53,157 nucleotides of DNA from Chloroflexota bacterium (GCA_002746795.1 PDQY01000105.1:1-53157); one strand, 5' to 3'. Shown: positions 7,373 to 17,573, counted from the stretch's first letter. The notes: generated by a model from the letters alone, not told the origin. Program-made: numbers and translations.

Positions 7373-8549
7373 ATGTTTGGCAAAAAATTCAAAATCATTT
7401 GGCTTTTTATCATTCTGGCCAGCTTTTTTGTCCTTCATGCCACCACATTGGCTCAAGAAGAAGAAGTTTTATTCACCAACCTGTCCCCATTGCCATGAAA
7501 CGATCACCAATATCATGATTCCTTTGATGGATGAATATGGGGAACAATTGGTTGTGGTTGGCATTGATACCTCCACTGAGGCGGGAAGCTACCTATTTGC
7601 GGAAGCGATCAAGTATTACGAAACGCCAGAAAACAGACGAGGTGTGCCCACATTGATCGTCGAAGACACCGTTTTGGTCAGCACCATGGAAATTAAAAAC
7701 ACATTCCGGGGAATGATTGAGGCGGGATTGGCAGTCGGTGGTAATAGTTGGCCTGAATTTCCAGGATTAGCTGAGGTTGTGGTGGCCTTGACGCCCACAC
7801 CAGGGGCGGTGCAAACAGAAACCCCACCCCCCCAAGAATCCACCGTGGCTCCTGTTGAAACAACAGAAACGGCCGTTCCCACCCCCACCCCCACGCCCGA
7901 ACCTGTCGCTGCCGTCAGTGAACCAAAAAATACCACCGCCCAATCGCTGGAAACTATCGACACAACCAGCATGGAAAACGCAGCAGTGGCAGAGCCACCT
8001 GCGGATCCAGTGGGCTTTGCCCTCGGCTGGATCGTCCTGCTCACGCTTTTAATCATCTTACTGTTCTGCCTTTGGCAGCTTGGCAGCCATTGGCAGATAG
8101 TCATCAACACCGAATCCACGCTCGACCAGAACAAAAGTCACACGATCCTGTTTTGGCTGTTGATTGCCGTGGGGCTGACTGTGGCTGGCTATTTGGCCTA
8201 CGTAGAGTCGATGCAGGTAACGGCCATTTGCGGACCTGTGGGTGAGTGCAACATCGTACAAGGCAGCCCGTATGCACGCATTTTAGGCATTCCCGTCGCC
8301 ATCTTGGGGTTACTCTCTTACTTGACGATCACAGGGCTTTGGCTGCTGCAACGCCTCGAAAACAGACGCCGTTTCGCAGTGCTGGCGCTGGTCGGGCTGA
8401 CGCTGTTTGGCACCCTCTTTTCCATCTACCTGACCTCACTGGAACTATTGGTCATCGGTGCTGTTTGCATGTGGTGTCTCAGTTCAGCCGTGGTCAGTGG
8501 GCTGCTCTGTCTGCTAGTGACGACTAAAGTGGTAAAACATTTGCCATAA
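7373..8549 (+). CDS. Thioredoxin-VKOR fusion membrane protein, frameshifted near the N-terminus
   Basis: The ATG at 7373 starts a signal-peptide-like segment (FKIIWLFIILASFFVL) that runs out of frame at TGA 7496-7498. The rest is encoded one base over, beginning FYSPTCPHCHE. Removing one base, most simply one T of the run at 7467-7470, joins them as EEEVYSPTCPHC. The product would have a thioredoxin-like domain with CPHC, a Thr/Pro/Glu-rich linker (residues about 140-200), and five membrane helices. The last four form a VKOR domain with CGPVGECN and the redox pair CMWC. This family makes disulfide bonds in exported proteins. The frameshift is either a sequencing error or true inactivation. 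Confidence 0.75.
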
Positions 8550-8578
8550 GCATCTAGCAAAGCTTCACTGCAAACGTT

Positions 8579-9514
8579 TTACACAAATGCCCGCGATGCC
8601 ATCTCTAGCAAATCTGCATTGCCCGGATCATGCACAAAGCCCCAAAACGTCTCTTGCGGACGATACGGCGTCATCAAACTGCGCCGAATCATAAAAACTT
8701 TGCGCTCGAGTACCATATCCTGCACCGCCATCTGCACCACGCTACCCTGCGCCACCGCCCACGCCGCAGACAACGCCGAGACAAAAGCAATGCCATAACC
8801 TGCCTCCACCGTCCTCACAATGGCCTCTGCATTACCAACTTCCAAAGCTACATCTAAATCACCCAACGCGATGTCATGTTTAGCCAGCTCAGTTAGCAAC
8901 ACGCGCCGCGTACCAGAGGTTAATTCCCGCATCAGCAGCGTCTCCGACAACAAATCCGCTGGCTCGACAGACTGTCGCCCCACCCAGGGATGGTCAGCAG
9001 GGATGATTAAATTGATATGATCCGTAAAGAACTCCTGACATTCAAAGCCATAACCACACAAATCATAACTACTCACCACCGCTAAATTCGCTTCACCCTC
9101 CAACATGCGCGGAATAACGTGGTGGGCTGTACACGCCAAAATGCTCACCTGAATACCTGGATAGCGCTGGCAAAACCGCGCCGCCAACTGGGTCAGCACA
9201 TACTTACCCGCCGTCGTAGAGCAAGCCACCCGCAAACTGCCTACCACTTCATCCTGCAAAGAGGCCATCATCTCTTCTGTTTCGAGCGCTTGATGGATGA
9301 GCTTATGTGCCCAAGGCAGCAGCACTCGCCCCGCTTCCGTCAGGCTGAGCGTATGCCCCGACCGGACAAAAAGTGCCACGTTCAACTCTTGCTCCAATGT
9401 TTTGATGCGATGGCTGATGGTCGGTTGAGCCAGTTGGAGATGCCTGCCAGCTTCAGAAAAGCTGAGATGCTCGGCCGCGTAGATGAAGGCTTCTAGTTTT
9501 GCCAGGTCAATCAT
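8579..9514 (-). CDS. LysR-family transcriptional regulator
   Basis: A 311-residue LysR-type regulator. The N-terminal helix-turn-helix reads LEAFIYAAEHLSFSEAGRHL and QPTISHRIKTLEQELNVALF, followed by the periplasmic-binding-fold effector domain (GSLRVACSTTAGKYVL, then TSGTRR, and NAEAIVRTVEAGYGIAFVS). That pattern is closest to the CysB/CbbR-like branch. The start is the ATG at 9514 because AGGAG lies 8 bases upstream on the minus strand; a TTG six codons earlier would include the ribosome-binding site. It is divergent from the NAD synthetase gene, a common LysR arrangement, but no target or ligand can be named. Confidence 0.85.
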   Translation of the reverse strand: MIDLAKLEAFIYAAEHLSFSEAGRHLQLAQPTISHRIKTLEQELNVALFVRSGHTLSLTEAGRVLLPWAHKLIHQALETEEMMASLQDEVVGSLRVACSTTAGKYVLTQLAARFCQRYPGIQVSILACTAHHVIPRMLEGEANLAVVSSYDLCGYGFECQEFFTDHINLIIPADHPWVGRQSVEPADLLSETLLMRELTSGTRRVLLTELAKHDIALGDLDVALEVGNAEAIVRTVEAGYGIAFVSALSAAWAVAQGSVVQMAVQDMVLERKVFMIRRSLMTPYRPQETFWGFVHDPGNADLLEMASRAFV

Positions 9515-9634
9515 AAAAAGACTCCTGGTCAAATTATAGCACCATCTCCCCAGGAATTTGAGCTATTCAGGCGATCAAATGTTGAACTCAGACTGGTGCT
9601 GCCCGAAGTCACACACAGACCAGCAAACATATAG

Positions 9635-9640
9635 TATAAT
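9635..9640 (+). promoter_or_regulatory. -10 element upstream of nadE
   Basis: TATAAT at 9635-9640 within the 179-bp intergenic region between the divergent lysR and nadE genes, about 50 bp before the nadE start, with CAAGGAG shortly before the ATG. No good -35 hexamer is visible, so the promoter may need an activator. Confidence 0.4.
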
Positions 9641-9693
9641 GACTGGCACACCGAACAAAAGTGCTTATTTAGTATCCTGTCAAGGAGTTTTCT

Positions 9694-11829
9694 ATGCAAC
9701 TAACAACCCTCGCCACCTGCAACCTTAACCAGTGGGCGCTCGATTTTGAAGGAAACTTAGAGCGCATCTGTGAATCGATCCGCCTCGCCAAGGCGCGTGG
9801 CGCTAAATTCAGGCTGGGGCCAGAGCTAGAAATCCCAGGTTATGGCTGTGAAGATGCCTTCCTCGAAGGCGACACCCTGCGTCACTCCTGGGAATGCCTG
9901 GCTCAACTCCTCGGCAGCGACCTCACCGACAACATCCTATGCGACATCGGTATGCCCGTTATGCACAAAAATGTGCGTTACAACTGCCGTGTCCTCGTGG
10001 TTAACAGGCGCATTCTGCTTATCCGCCCTAAGCTCATCCTGGCCGACGATGGCAACTACCGCGAACCACGGTGGTTTGCCCCCTGGCAGCAGCTGCGTAC
10101 CGTCGAAGACCACGCCCTGCCGCGCATGATTCGCACCATCACCGGGCAAGACAACGTGCCGTTTGGTGACGCCGCCATCGCCACCCGCGACACTGTCTTT
10201 GCCTCTGAAACTTGCGAAGAACTGTTTGCCGTTGACAGCCCCAACAGTTATCTCGGGCTGAACGGTGTGGAGATCCTGGCTAACGGCTCCGGCTCCCATC
10301 ACGAACTACGCAAACTCCACCGCCGCATTGACCTCATCCGTAACGCTACTGCTAAAGGGGGCGGCATCTACCTCTACGCCAACCAACAAGGCTGTGATGG
10401 TGGCCGTCTCTATTTTGATGGCTGCGCTTTGATTGCCGTCAACGGGGAATTGGTGGCGCAAGGATCCCAGTTCTCACCCAAAGATGTGGAGGTGGTCACT
10501 GCCACTATCGACTTGGAAGATGTGCGTTCCTATCGTGGTTCGATTGGCAGCCGGCAGGTGCAGGCGAGTGAATCAAAAAGGGTACCGCGCATTGTGGCAA
10601 ACTTTGACCTTACCCATGACCCCCAGGAGCCAGCTGCAGCGTCTTCTGCCTGGCGTCCTTCGTCGCGGGTTGACGCTCAGTATCACACCCCTGAGGAGGA
10701 GATTGCTTATGGGCCAGCGGCATGGTTGTGGGATTATTTGCGGCGGTCGAGGATGAATGGCTTTTTTGTGCCGCTGTCGGGTGGTTCGGATAGTGCAGCG
10801 GTGGCGGCGCAGGTGGGAATTATGTGCCAGATGGTGGTGGCGGAAGCGGCGGCGGGCAATGAGCAGGTGATTGCTGATGCGCGGAGGATCGTTGGCGCGG
10901 CAGATGGTTATGTGCCCACGGATCCAGCTGAGTTGGCTTCTCGTCTCTTTTACACTTGCTATATGGGCACGCAAAACAGTTCACAGGAAACGCGCCGCCG
11001 AGCCAAACAGTTGGCGGGTGAGATTGGGGCGTCTCATCTGGACATCAACATCGATTCGGTGGTAACGGCCGTTACCCAACTCTTCATCCGCGTCACCAAC
11101 AAAACCCCTCAATTCAAAGTACATGGTGGCAGCAACGCGGAAAACCTGGCACTGCAAAACATCCAGGCACGGCTGCGCATGGTGTTGGCGTATTTAATGG
11201 CACAGCTACTTTTATGGGTAAACGGCCGTTCCGGGGCGCTCCTGGTTCTTGGCACAGGCAATGTCGATGAAGCGCTGCGCGGCTACCTCACCAAATATGA
11301 TTGCTCCAGCGCTGACATCAATCCCATCGGCGGCATCAGCAAAGTGGATTTACGCCACTTTTTGCTCTGGGCCGCAGAAAACAAAGGCTACCTGACTTTG
11401 GCTGAAATCGTGGCTGCACCAGCCACCGCCGAACTGGAACCGATCACCGAGTTCTATACCCAAAAAGACGAATCCGACATGGGCATGACCTACGAAGAAC
11501 TGAGCCAGTTTGGCCACCTGCGCAAAATCAACCGCTGTGGGCCGTTAGCCATGTTTGAGAAGTTGGTTTACGAGTGGGATCATTTGCCACCAGAGGAAGT
11601 GGCGGCAAAGGTCAAGCATTTTTTCCGCACCTACGCCATCAATCGGCACAAGGCCACCGTGTTGACCCCCGCCTACCACGCCGAATCCTACTCCCCCGAC
11701 GACAACCGCTTCGACCTGCGCCCATTCCTCTACAATGTGCGTTGGACATGGCAGTTTAGGCGGATTGACGAGTTGGTTAAAGAATTGGAGGAACAATCTT
11801 TCCTTAAACGCACTTTAGACGGTCACTGA
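9694..11829 (+). CDS. nadE: Glutamine-dependent NAD+ synthetase, eukaryote-like long form
   Basis: A 711-residue two-domain enzyme that amidates nicotinate adenine dinucleotide to NAD+ using glutamine. The N-terminal nitrilase-like glutaminase has Glu in [14 protein letters not shown], Lys in [15 protein letters not shown] and the Cys nucleophile in [17 protein letters not shown] and [15 protein letters not shown] follow. The synthetase domain has the ATP-binding loop [10 protein letters not shown] and later [18 protein letters not shown] and [31 protein letters not shown]. Length and motif wording match animal and fungal NADSYN1 (about 706 residues) far better than the shorter typical bacterial NadE. 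Translation starts at ATG 9694 after CAAGGAG. Its 3' end overlaps the convergent HAD gene by 7 bp. Confidence 0.93.
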   Translation: MQLTTLATCNLNQWALDFEGNLERICESIRLAKARGAKFRLGPELEIPGYGCEDAFLEGDTLRHSWECLAQLLGSDLTDNILCDIGMPVMHKNVRYNCRVLVVNRRILLIRPKLILADDGNYREPRWFAPWQQLRTVEDHALPRMIRTITGQDNVPFGDAAIATRDTVFASETCEELFAVDSPNSYLGLNGVEILANGSGSHHELRKLHRRIDLIRNATAKGGGIYLYANQQGCDGGRLYFDGCALIAVNGELVAQGSQFSPKDVEVVTATIDLEDVRSYRGSIGSRQVQASESKRVPRIVANFDLTHDPQEPAAASSAWRPSSRVDAQYHTPEEEIAYGPAAWLWDYLRRSRMNGFFVPLSGGSDSAAVAAQVGIMCQMVVAEAAAGNEQVIADARRIVGAADGYVPTDPAELASRLFYTCYMGTQNSSQETRRRAKQLAGEIGASHLDINIDSVVTAVTQLFIRVTNKTPQFKVHGGSNAENLALQNIQARLRMVLAYLMAQLLLWVNGRSGALLVLGTGNVDEALRGYLTKYDCSSADINPIGGISKVDLRHFLLWAAENKGYLTLAEIVAAPATAELEPITEFYTQKDESDMGMTYEELSQFGHLRKINRCGPLAMFEKLVYEWDHLPPEEVAAKVKHFFRTYAINRHKATVLTPAYHAESYSPDDNRFDLRPFLYNVRWTWQFRRIDELVKELEEQSFLKRTLDGH

Positions 11830-12470
11830 GTCTTTTTCAACAAAGCAGGTAGCTCGCTGAGGCAATCAATGCGGGGAAAGTCAGCGTCAAGAGGGAAGGA
11901 TTGGAAACGGCCGTTGACCCCCACAAAAGGGATACCAGCCATCGTCGCCATTTCGTAATCCACCACCGTATCACCAATGTATACAGCTCCTTCGCCAGGT
12001 TTGCCCATCGCCGAAAGTGCCATTTGTAAACCCTGCGGGTCTGGCTTTGGTCGATCCACATCATCCCCTGTCACGACCACCGGAAAAAATTGATCCAAGC
12101 CAGTATATTTTAGTTCGCGCTGCACACGAGACTTTGAACCAGAGGTTATCAAGCCAAGCAGGTATGTCTGCGCTAACTTAGTCAGCATAGACAGCGTGTT
12201 AGGAAAAAGCTCACAATTAATATCAGCCACAGCTTCTAGCCAAACACGGTCTGCATCCTGCCACTGATCCTCTGGCAAGCCCACCATACGGTAGGTGTGA
12301 TACCAGTCAGGTGAATAGTTCGCAAAAAAATGCGCCTCACTGACCTCTATGCCAAACTGCGGGAACATGATTTGATATGCTTTGTAGTGTGCCGCAAACG
12401 AGTCAAGCAAAGTGCCATCTAAATCAAACAAAAGTGTGGAAATCAGTTGGGAATTCAATGGAATAGACAT
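11823..12470 (-). CDS. HAD-superfamily phosphatase (phosphoglycolate phosphatase-like)
   Basis: A 215-residue HAD hydrolase. Motif I is [12 protein letters not shown], with nucleophile Asp and general acid Asp at residues 16 and 18. Motif II is [10 protein letters not shown]. Motif III Lys is in DRPKPDPQG, and motif IV is [17 protein letters not shown] helical cap lies between motifs I and II. This pattern is that of Gph/PGMB-type phosphatases acting on small phosphorylated metabolites; the substrate cannot be told. It converges with nadE, sharing the last 7 bases. Confidence 0.85.
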   Translation of the reverse strand: MSIPLNSQLISTLLFDLDGTLLDSFAAHYKAYQIMFPQFGIEVSEAHFFANYSPDWYHTYRMVGLPEDQWQDADRVWLEAVADINCELFPNTLSMLTKLAQTYLLGLITSGSKSRVQRELKYTGLDQFFPVVVTGDDVDRPKPDPQGLQMALSAMGKPGEGAVYIGDTVVDYEMATMAGIPFVGVNGRFQSFPLDADFPRIDCLSELPALLKKTQ

Positions 12471-12777
12471 GAAAAGAATTATACACGTTGTAGCATCAGT
12501 GACGAAACGTAACTCATAAAATGTATCACAACGGGTGCTAACAAAACGTTTCTTGAGGAGTGAGCCTCATAGAAATGCCCAGCACTGCGCCAATCAGGGC
12601 AGAGGAACCACCGATCCGTTGGTTCAGGACGCCCTGCAGCTGCAACCTATTGGTACCCTTCGCGTAAAGAGAAAGCACGAGGACGTGTGTATACCAAGCG
12701 CCGGACAGTTGGTTTCGGTAACAATAGAATAAAGCGCCGGGCACTTTCATTTTATAAACCCAAAACATGAGTAGGAG
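12471..12777. other. Intergenic stretch without a convincing gene
   Basis: About 300 bp between the HAD gene and the promoter of the AI-2E transporter. A hydrophobic minus-strand frame (12538-12831, 97 codons) and a plus-strand frame overlap it, but neither has a ribosome-binding site or recognisable motif. The minus-strand C-terminal part (GGSSALIGAVLGISMRL) vaguely resembles the end of a small transporter, so it could be a decayed fragment. I see no RNA gene. Confidence 0.4.
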
Positions 12778-12807
12778 TTGAACCATCAACCCAAAAATCG
12801 TTATAAT
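12778..12807 (+). promoter_or_regulatory. Predicted sigma70 promoter of the AI-2E transporter gene
   Basis: TTGAAC (12778-12783) and a perfect TATAAT (12802-12807) are separated by 18 bp, about 80 bp before the ATG at 12888. Confidence 0.5.
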
Positions 12808-12887
12808 GGCATCGTTACCACCAATTCCCATCTCCCCCGCGCATCGGTAACAAATACAGACGAATGTAATCGTGCTTAGGACACTTT

Positions 12888-14042
12888 ATGAGTAAAAGTT
12901 GGAGCAAAACAACTCGCTATATTGGTCTCATCTTAGTGCTGATTTCTGTCATCGCCCTTGCGGTATTTGCCAAAGATTTAATCGTCCCCCTAACAATATC
13001 AGCCCTTTTGGCCTGGCTGCTTAATCCCACCGTTACCTTTTTCAACAGCCACACAAAACTCAAACGGCAATGGGCCATTTTAATCGTGTATCTAACGGCT
13101 TTAGCAGGTATCGTGGCCATCGGGGTGACTTTGGCGCTGCTGGCGCCTGCTCAAATCAGCAATATTGCCAATGATATTCAAGAAATCTACGGCGTGATGT
13201 GGCAGCGGTTAGAAGCAACACTCTCCCACCCCATTGTCATTTTAGGCACAGAACTCCATCCGCAAACCCTCATCGACAATTTCCCTATCGACAGCTCGGC
13301 ATTGGTACGCCCAGACATCATTTGGGAATGGCTGCGCTCCACATCAACAAATCTGACGTGGATACTTGTCATTATCATTTCTACTTTTTATTTACTGCAA
13401 GATTGGCCTCGATTGCGGGAATGGCTCATCGGCTTGGGACCCGACGCCTATCAAAGTGATTTCCGGCGCGTCTATGATGAGGTGCGCCTGGTGTGGCAGC
13501 GTTATTTGCGTGGCCAGCTTCGCTTATCCCTCCTCATTGGCTTTTTGACCACGTTATTACTGACAGCAATTGGCATGCCTGGTGCTGTCGTTTTTGGCAT
13601 ACTGGCTGCTATTTTTGACGTGATTATGACGGTTGGGCCTGTGATTGTGGCTGGGGCAGCTGCAATTGTGGCTTTGATTGCTGGCTCTACCTACATTCCT
13701 ATGTCCAACCTTTGGTTTACACTCATCGTGATAGGGGTGTTTGCCTTGGTTCAAGCTGTGGAAAATGTGTGGCTGCGCCCAAGAATCATGGGATCGTCGC
13801 TCAATATGCACCCGGGTGTGGTGTTTGTGAGTATTATCGGAGCATTATCCTTGGCGGGTATATTGGCAGCGTTGATTGTAGTGCCATTGTTGGGATCAAC
13901 GGCCGTTATCGCTCATTATATCCACGCCAAAATCATGGACATCCCACCCTGGCCCGACGTGCAGATCAGTTCGCAGCTTCCCCCTGATGAGCCGACACCC
14001 CAAACATATTCCGTGATGCGTGAACCTGACCACGAGAGCTAG
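12888..14042 (+). CDS. AI-2E family transporter (PerM/YhhT-like membrane protein)
   Basis: A 384-residue protein with about eight hydrophobic helices. It has the family layout: two or three N-terminal helices (LIVPLTISALLAWLLNPTV), a long amphipathic central segment (residues about 85-170), then the conserved block RGQLRLSLLIGFLTTLLL followed by GAVVFGILAAIFDVIMTVGP and VENVWLRPRIMGSSLNMHPGVVF. Members are exporters of unknown or varied substrates (AI-2, sodium/proton), so no specific substrate is claimed. It is transcribed alone from its own promoter and convergent with map. Confidence 0.85.
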   Translation: MSKSWSKTTRYIGLILVLISVIALAVFAKDLIVPLTISALLAWLLNPTVTFFNSHTKLKRQWAILIVYLTALAGIVAIGVTLALLAPAQISNIANDIQEIYGVMWQRLEATLSHPIVILGTELHPQTLIDNFPIDSSALVRPDIIWEWLRSTSTNLTWILVIIISTFYLLQDWPRLREWLIGLGPDAYQSDFRRVYDEVRLVWQRYLRGQLRLSLLIGFLTTLLLTAIGMPGAVVFGILAAIFDVIMTVGPVIVAGAAAIVALIAGSTYIPMSNLWFTLIVIGVFALVQAVENVWLRPRIMGSSLNMHPGVVFVSIIGALSLAGILAALIVVPLLGSTAVIAHYIHAKIMDIPPWPDVQISSQLPPDEPTPQTYSVMREPDHES

Positions 14043-14132
14043 GTCTGTCGGCATGATGGCGTAAAAACAGCTCCAGAGCCTGGCTGCGACCATTCCCCAC
14101 TTATGATAACCGCTGTAGATACCGTTCCCGGT

Positions 14133-14903
14133 TTACAGCGTCGTCAAGATCTCTACACCCTGCCTTGTCAACGCAAGGGTATGTTCAAACTGCACCGAAA
14201 GAGAGCCATCGGCCGTTATCACCGTCCAGCCATCAGGGAGCAATATCCAACCATGATTGCCCTGGTTGATCATCGGCTCAATGGTAAAGACCATGCCCGG
14301 ACGCAGTTTGGGTCCCCTGGACGGTTGGCGAATGTGGGAAACAGAAGGGGGTTCATGCAAGTTGCGGCCAATGCCATGTCCGCCCCACTCCCGCACAACG
14401 GCAACGCCCTTGCTATCTGCGTACGCATGGATAGCCTGACCAATGTCGTTGAGATAACCACCTGGTTTCACCGCCTCAATGCCAATCTTCAACGCTTCTT
14501 TGCCAATTTCTAGCATTCGTTCTGTGGCAGCAGATACTCTGCCGACCGGAAAGGTCACACACGCATCGCCACAGTAACCTTTGTATTTCAAGCCAATGTC
14601 AATGCCGATCACATCCCCTTCCTTGAGGATGCGATCATCAGGCAAACCGTGGCAAATTTCATGATTAACAGAGGCGCAAATAACACCTGGAAATGGCGGG
14701 TGATCGGCAGAACTGCCCTGGTAACCTTTGTACAAGGGTTGCGCCCCTTGCTTGAGGATGTAGGATTCCACCAGTTGGTCTAACACACGCAGACTGACGC
14801 CTGGTTTGACATTTTCCTCTAAAAGTTTGAAACACTCGGCCACCATCCGGCCGGAGACACGCATTTTTTCAATTTCACGTTTGCTTTTGAGACTACCACG
14901 CAT
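14133..14903 (-). CDS. map: Methionine aminopeptidase, type I
   Basis: A 256-residue enzyme that removes the initiator methionine from nascent cytosolic proteins. The five metal ligands are visible in order: Asp in IGIDIGLKY, Asp in CGDACVTF, His in GGHGIGRNLHE, Glu in FTIEPMI and Glu in QFEHTLALT. The substrate His is in SVNHEICHG. Length and the absence of an insert place it in type Ia. Start ATG 14903. It stands alone, divergent from ppk. Confidence 0.95.
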   Translation of the reverse strand: MRGSLKSKREIEKMRVSGRMVAECFKLLEENVKPGVSLRVLDQLVESYILKQGAQPLYKGYQGSSADHPPFPGVICASVNHEICHGLPDDRILKEGDVIGIDIGLKYKGYCGDACVTFPVGRVSAATERMLEIGKEALKIGIEAVKPGGYLNDIGQAIHAYADSKGVAVVREWGGHGIGRNLHEPPSVSHIRQPSRGPKLRPGMVFTIEPMINQGNHGWILLPDGWTVITADGSLSVQFEHTLALTRQGVEILTTL

Positions 14904-15081
14904 AGTTTAATCCTTTAATCTTTTACTCAATTAGTCAAGTAGTCTAATAGCCAAAATTAGACGATGTGAAGTATAGCACACATGATAACCTACACCAGTT
15001 GAGACAGGCATGGTATCATGGTTAAAATGACGTGAACAATCATGAGCAGCTGTGACGCACTTAGACATTTAGGATAAACAA

Positions 15082-17346
15082 ATGAACATTGATGAATCAG
15101 TGAAAATAGAACAACACGAAATCATTGAAGCAGAAACGGCCGTTTCCCCCTCACCTCCCCAAGACGACCAAACACCACCCGAACCCGCCGCCTTCGAGAT
15201 ACCCTGGGCTGTCAGACCACAGCCCGTGCCAGAAGGAGCCGAACTCAAGCACCCCTCCCTCTACTTCAACCAGGAACTCGCCTGGATCGACTTCAACTGG
15301 CGCGTACTGCATCTCGCCCTCGACGAACGCACCCCCTTGCTTGAACGGGTCAAATTCGCAGCCATCACCGTCAACAACCTGGACGAGTTCGTGCAAAAAC
15401 GTATCGGGGGTCTCAAACGACAAGAAGCGGCAGGCGTGCGTAAACTAAGCCCTGACGGCCGTTCTCCCCGTGAACAGCTCGACGAACTACGCGAAGCCAT
15501 CCTCGTCATGCACAACACCGTCACCGACTTATGGGAAAACACCCTCAAACCATTGCTGAAAACAGAGGCCAACATCCACATTTATGACTACGAGGAGTTA
15601 ACGCCTGGGCAGCAAGCCGCCCTCTCAAAATACTTCTTCGACCACATCTACCCCATCCTCACCCCGCTGACAGTTGATCCAGGACACCCATTCCCCTTCA
15701 TTTCCAATTTGAGCCTCTCCTTAGCCTTTGTCATTCGGCACCCCTTACGCGCCACAACCCACTTTGCGCGGTTAAAAATCCCTAAACCACGCTGGATTCC
15801 CGTGCCCCCCGATCCCCACAGCGAGCAAGACGACAGCTTTTTACGTTACCTGCCCATCGAACAACTCATTGCACAACACGCCCAAGATTTATTTGAAGGC
15901 ATGGAAATCGTAGCCGTGCAACCATTCCGCATCACGCGCAATGCTGGCATCGACCGCGATGACGAAGTGGCAGATGATCTCCTCAAGATGATTTCAGCAG
16001 AACTGCGCGAACGTCGTTTTGCGGCTGTGGTGCGCCTGGAAATAGACAAGAGAATGCCAGATAACGAACTCCAGTTCATTATGCGTGAATTAGGTCTCAC
16101 CGGGGAAGATGTATATGAAGTAGACGGCTTAATGGACCTCACAGCTTGTTTCACTATTGCCGGGGCAAAACGGCCGTTACTCAAAGATAAACCGTGGCAG
16201 CCAGCCATCCCCTACCCACTCTTCCTCGAAGGACGCACCAAAGACACCACAGACATCTTCGCCATCATGCGCCAGGGTGACATCCTCGTTCATCACCCCT
16301 ACGACTCCTTCACCGCCAGCGTACAATGTCTCATCGAAGAAGCGGCCGTCGATCCGCTGGTACTCGCCATCAAACTCACCCTCTACCGCACCTCCTCCGA
16401 CTCACCCATCGTGGCCGCGCTCAAACGAGCAGCCGAACAAGGCAAACAGGTAGCCGTGCTAGTTGAAGTGACCGCCCGCTTTGACGAAGCCAACAACATC
16501 GGATGGGCTAGAGAACTAGAGCGCGTTGGAGTTCATGTAGCCTACGGCCTGGTCGGCCTAAAGACCCACACCAAGGCCACCCTCATTGTGCGCCAAGAAA
16601 AACATGGACCGCGCACCTACTGCCACATCGGCACCGGCAACTACCATCCCAAAACCGCCAAACTCTACACAGACTTTGGGTTGCTCACCTGCGATCCTGA
16701 ATTAGGGCGTGACATTGTCAATCTTTTCCACTTCCTAACTGGTTACGCCCCTGGTCAACAATACGAGAAAGTCCTCATCGCCCCCAGCAATATGCGCAGC
16801 CGCTTCGTGGCACATATCCAACAAGAAATCGCCCATCATCAAGAACATGGAAACGGCCGTATCATCGCTAAAATGAATGCCATCGACGATGTACGCATGA
16901 TTCGAGAACTGTATCGCGCTTCCCAAGCTGGCGTGCAAATCGACCTGATTATTCGCGGGCACAGCCGGTTGCGCCCGGGTCTCCCTGGCTACAGCGACCA
17001 CATCCGCATTATCAGCATCCTCGGACGCTTCCTGGAACATGACCGCATCTTCTACTTCCATAACAACGGAGCGCCGCTCACCTTCATCGGCAGCGCCGAC
17101 TGGCGCGGACGCAACCTCAATGATCGGGTAGAACTGATCACGCCCATCGAAGAGCCTGCCCTGCAACAACGGCTCATAGACACCCTCGAACTCGCACTCT
17201 CAGACAACTATTTGGCTTGGGAATTGGACGCAAACGGCCGTTATACCCTCCGCCGCCCCGCTGAAAATGAATCCACCATCAACTTCCACAAAGCCCTGAT
17301 GAAACAAGCCAAAAAACGCGCCAAAAAGAAACGGAAAAAATACTAA
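15082..17346 (+). CDS. ppk: Polyphosphate kinase 1
   Basis: A 754-residue PPK1 that reversibly transfers the ATP gamma-phosphate to polyphosphate. The conserved N domain begins LYFNQELAWIDFNWRVL near residue 60, after a Pro/Glu-rich extension of about 50 residues. The head domain and the two phospholipase-D-like catalytic domains follow. The autophosphorylated His is in GLKTHTKATL, YCHIGTGNYHPKTAKLYTD lies just after, and ADWRGRNLNDRVE near the C-terminus. The protein ends in a lysine-rich tail (KKRAKKKRKKY) not typical of the family, which might contact polyphosphate or membrane. Start ATG 15082 with GGA upstream. Monocistronic. Confidence 0.94.
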   Translation: MNIDESVKIEQHEIIEAETAVSPSPPQDDQTPPEPAAFEIPWAVRPQPVPEGAELKHPSLYFNQELAWIDFNWRVLHLALDERTPLLERVKFAAITVNNLDEFVQKRIGGLKRQEAAGVRKLSPDGRSPREQLDELREAILVMHNTVTDLWENTLKPLLKTEANIHIYDYEELTPGQQAALSKYFFDHIYPILTPLTVDPGHPFPFISNLSLSLAFVIRHPLRATTHFARLKIPKPRWIPVPPDPHSEQDDSFLRYLPIEQLIAQHAQDLFEGMEIVAVQPFRITRNAGIDRDDEVADDLLKMISAELRERRFAAVVRLEIDKRMPDNELQFIMRELGLTGEDVYEVDGLMDLTACFTIAGAKRPLLKDKPWQPAIPYPLFLEGRTKDTTDIFAIMRQGDILVHHPYDSFTASVQCLIEEAAVDPLVLAIKLTLYRTSSDSPIVAALKRAAEQGKQVAVLVEVTARFDEANNIGWARELERVGVHVAYGLVGLKTHTKATLIVRQEKHGPRTYCHIGTGNYHPKTAKLYTDFGLLTCDPELGRDIVNLFHFLTGYAPGQQYEKVLIAPSNMRSRFVAHIQQEIAHHQEHGNGRIIAKMNAIDDVRMIRELYRASQAGVQIDLIIRGHSRLRPGLPGYSDHIRIISILGRFLEHDRIFYFHNNGAPLTFIGSADWRGRNLNDRVELITPIEEPALQQRLIDTLELALSDNYLAWELDANGRYTLRRPAENESTINFHKALMKQAKKRAKKKRKKY

Positions 17347-17413
17347 GGAGTGACAGTTATTTAGCCATTCGTCATATTTGAAACATGACAACTGATACTT
17401 CCCCTCACACCGC

Positions 17414-17573
17414 TAATTCGTTACGCTTTAAGAAACGGTAAGTGCGCATCCATAAATAAGCTACAAAATTGATGGATGCGCTTCAAGTGGCCTTTACCTC
17501 TAAAAAACAGGGAGCAATTTATAAACGGTCACTTAAGGAAACGATTTCGTCGTATTATTTAATTTCCGTTCCT
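17414..17573 (+). repeat. Type II palindromic repeat, copy 2, interrupted by a type I element
   Basis: The left part (17414-17440, ending GAAACGGTA) and the right part (17534-17573, starting TAAGGAAACG and ending CCGTTCCT) together reconstruct the type II element seen intact at 4837-4912 and 23867-23940. They are split by a 93-bp type I repeat at 17441-17533. This accounts for most of the 323-bp gap between ppk and the next gene. Confidence 0.75.
17441..17533 (+). repeat. Type I MITE-like repeat, copy 1, flanked by TA
   Basis: A 93-bp element starting AGTGCGCATCCAT and ending AAACGGTCACT. It has two hairpin modules: AAGTGCGCATCCAT pairs with ATGGATGCGCTT, and GTGGCCTTT with AAACGGTCAC. TA precedes (17439-17440) and follows (17534-17535). 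The occupied site against the empty type II copies indicates insertion at a TA with duplication, as for MITEs mobilised by IS630/Tc1-type transposases. No transposase is encoded in it. Confidence 0.7.

Noticed and set aside
7616..8134. 172-codon minus-strand frame in the VKOR gene, rich in Gly/Val/Ser
   Set aside because: It reads the repetitive Thr/Pro linker backwards and has no start signal.
12538..12831. 97-codon hydrophobic minus-strand frame
   Set aside because: No ribosome-binding site, no clear family; overlaps the promoter of the neighbouring gene. Kept only as a possible decayed fragment.
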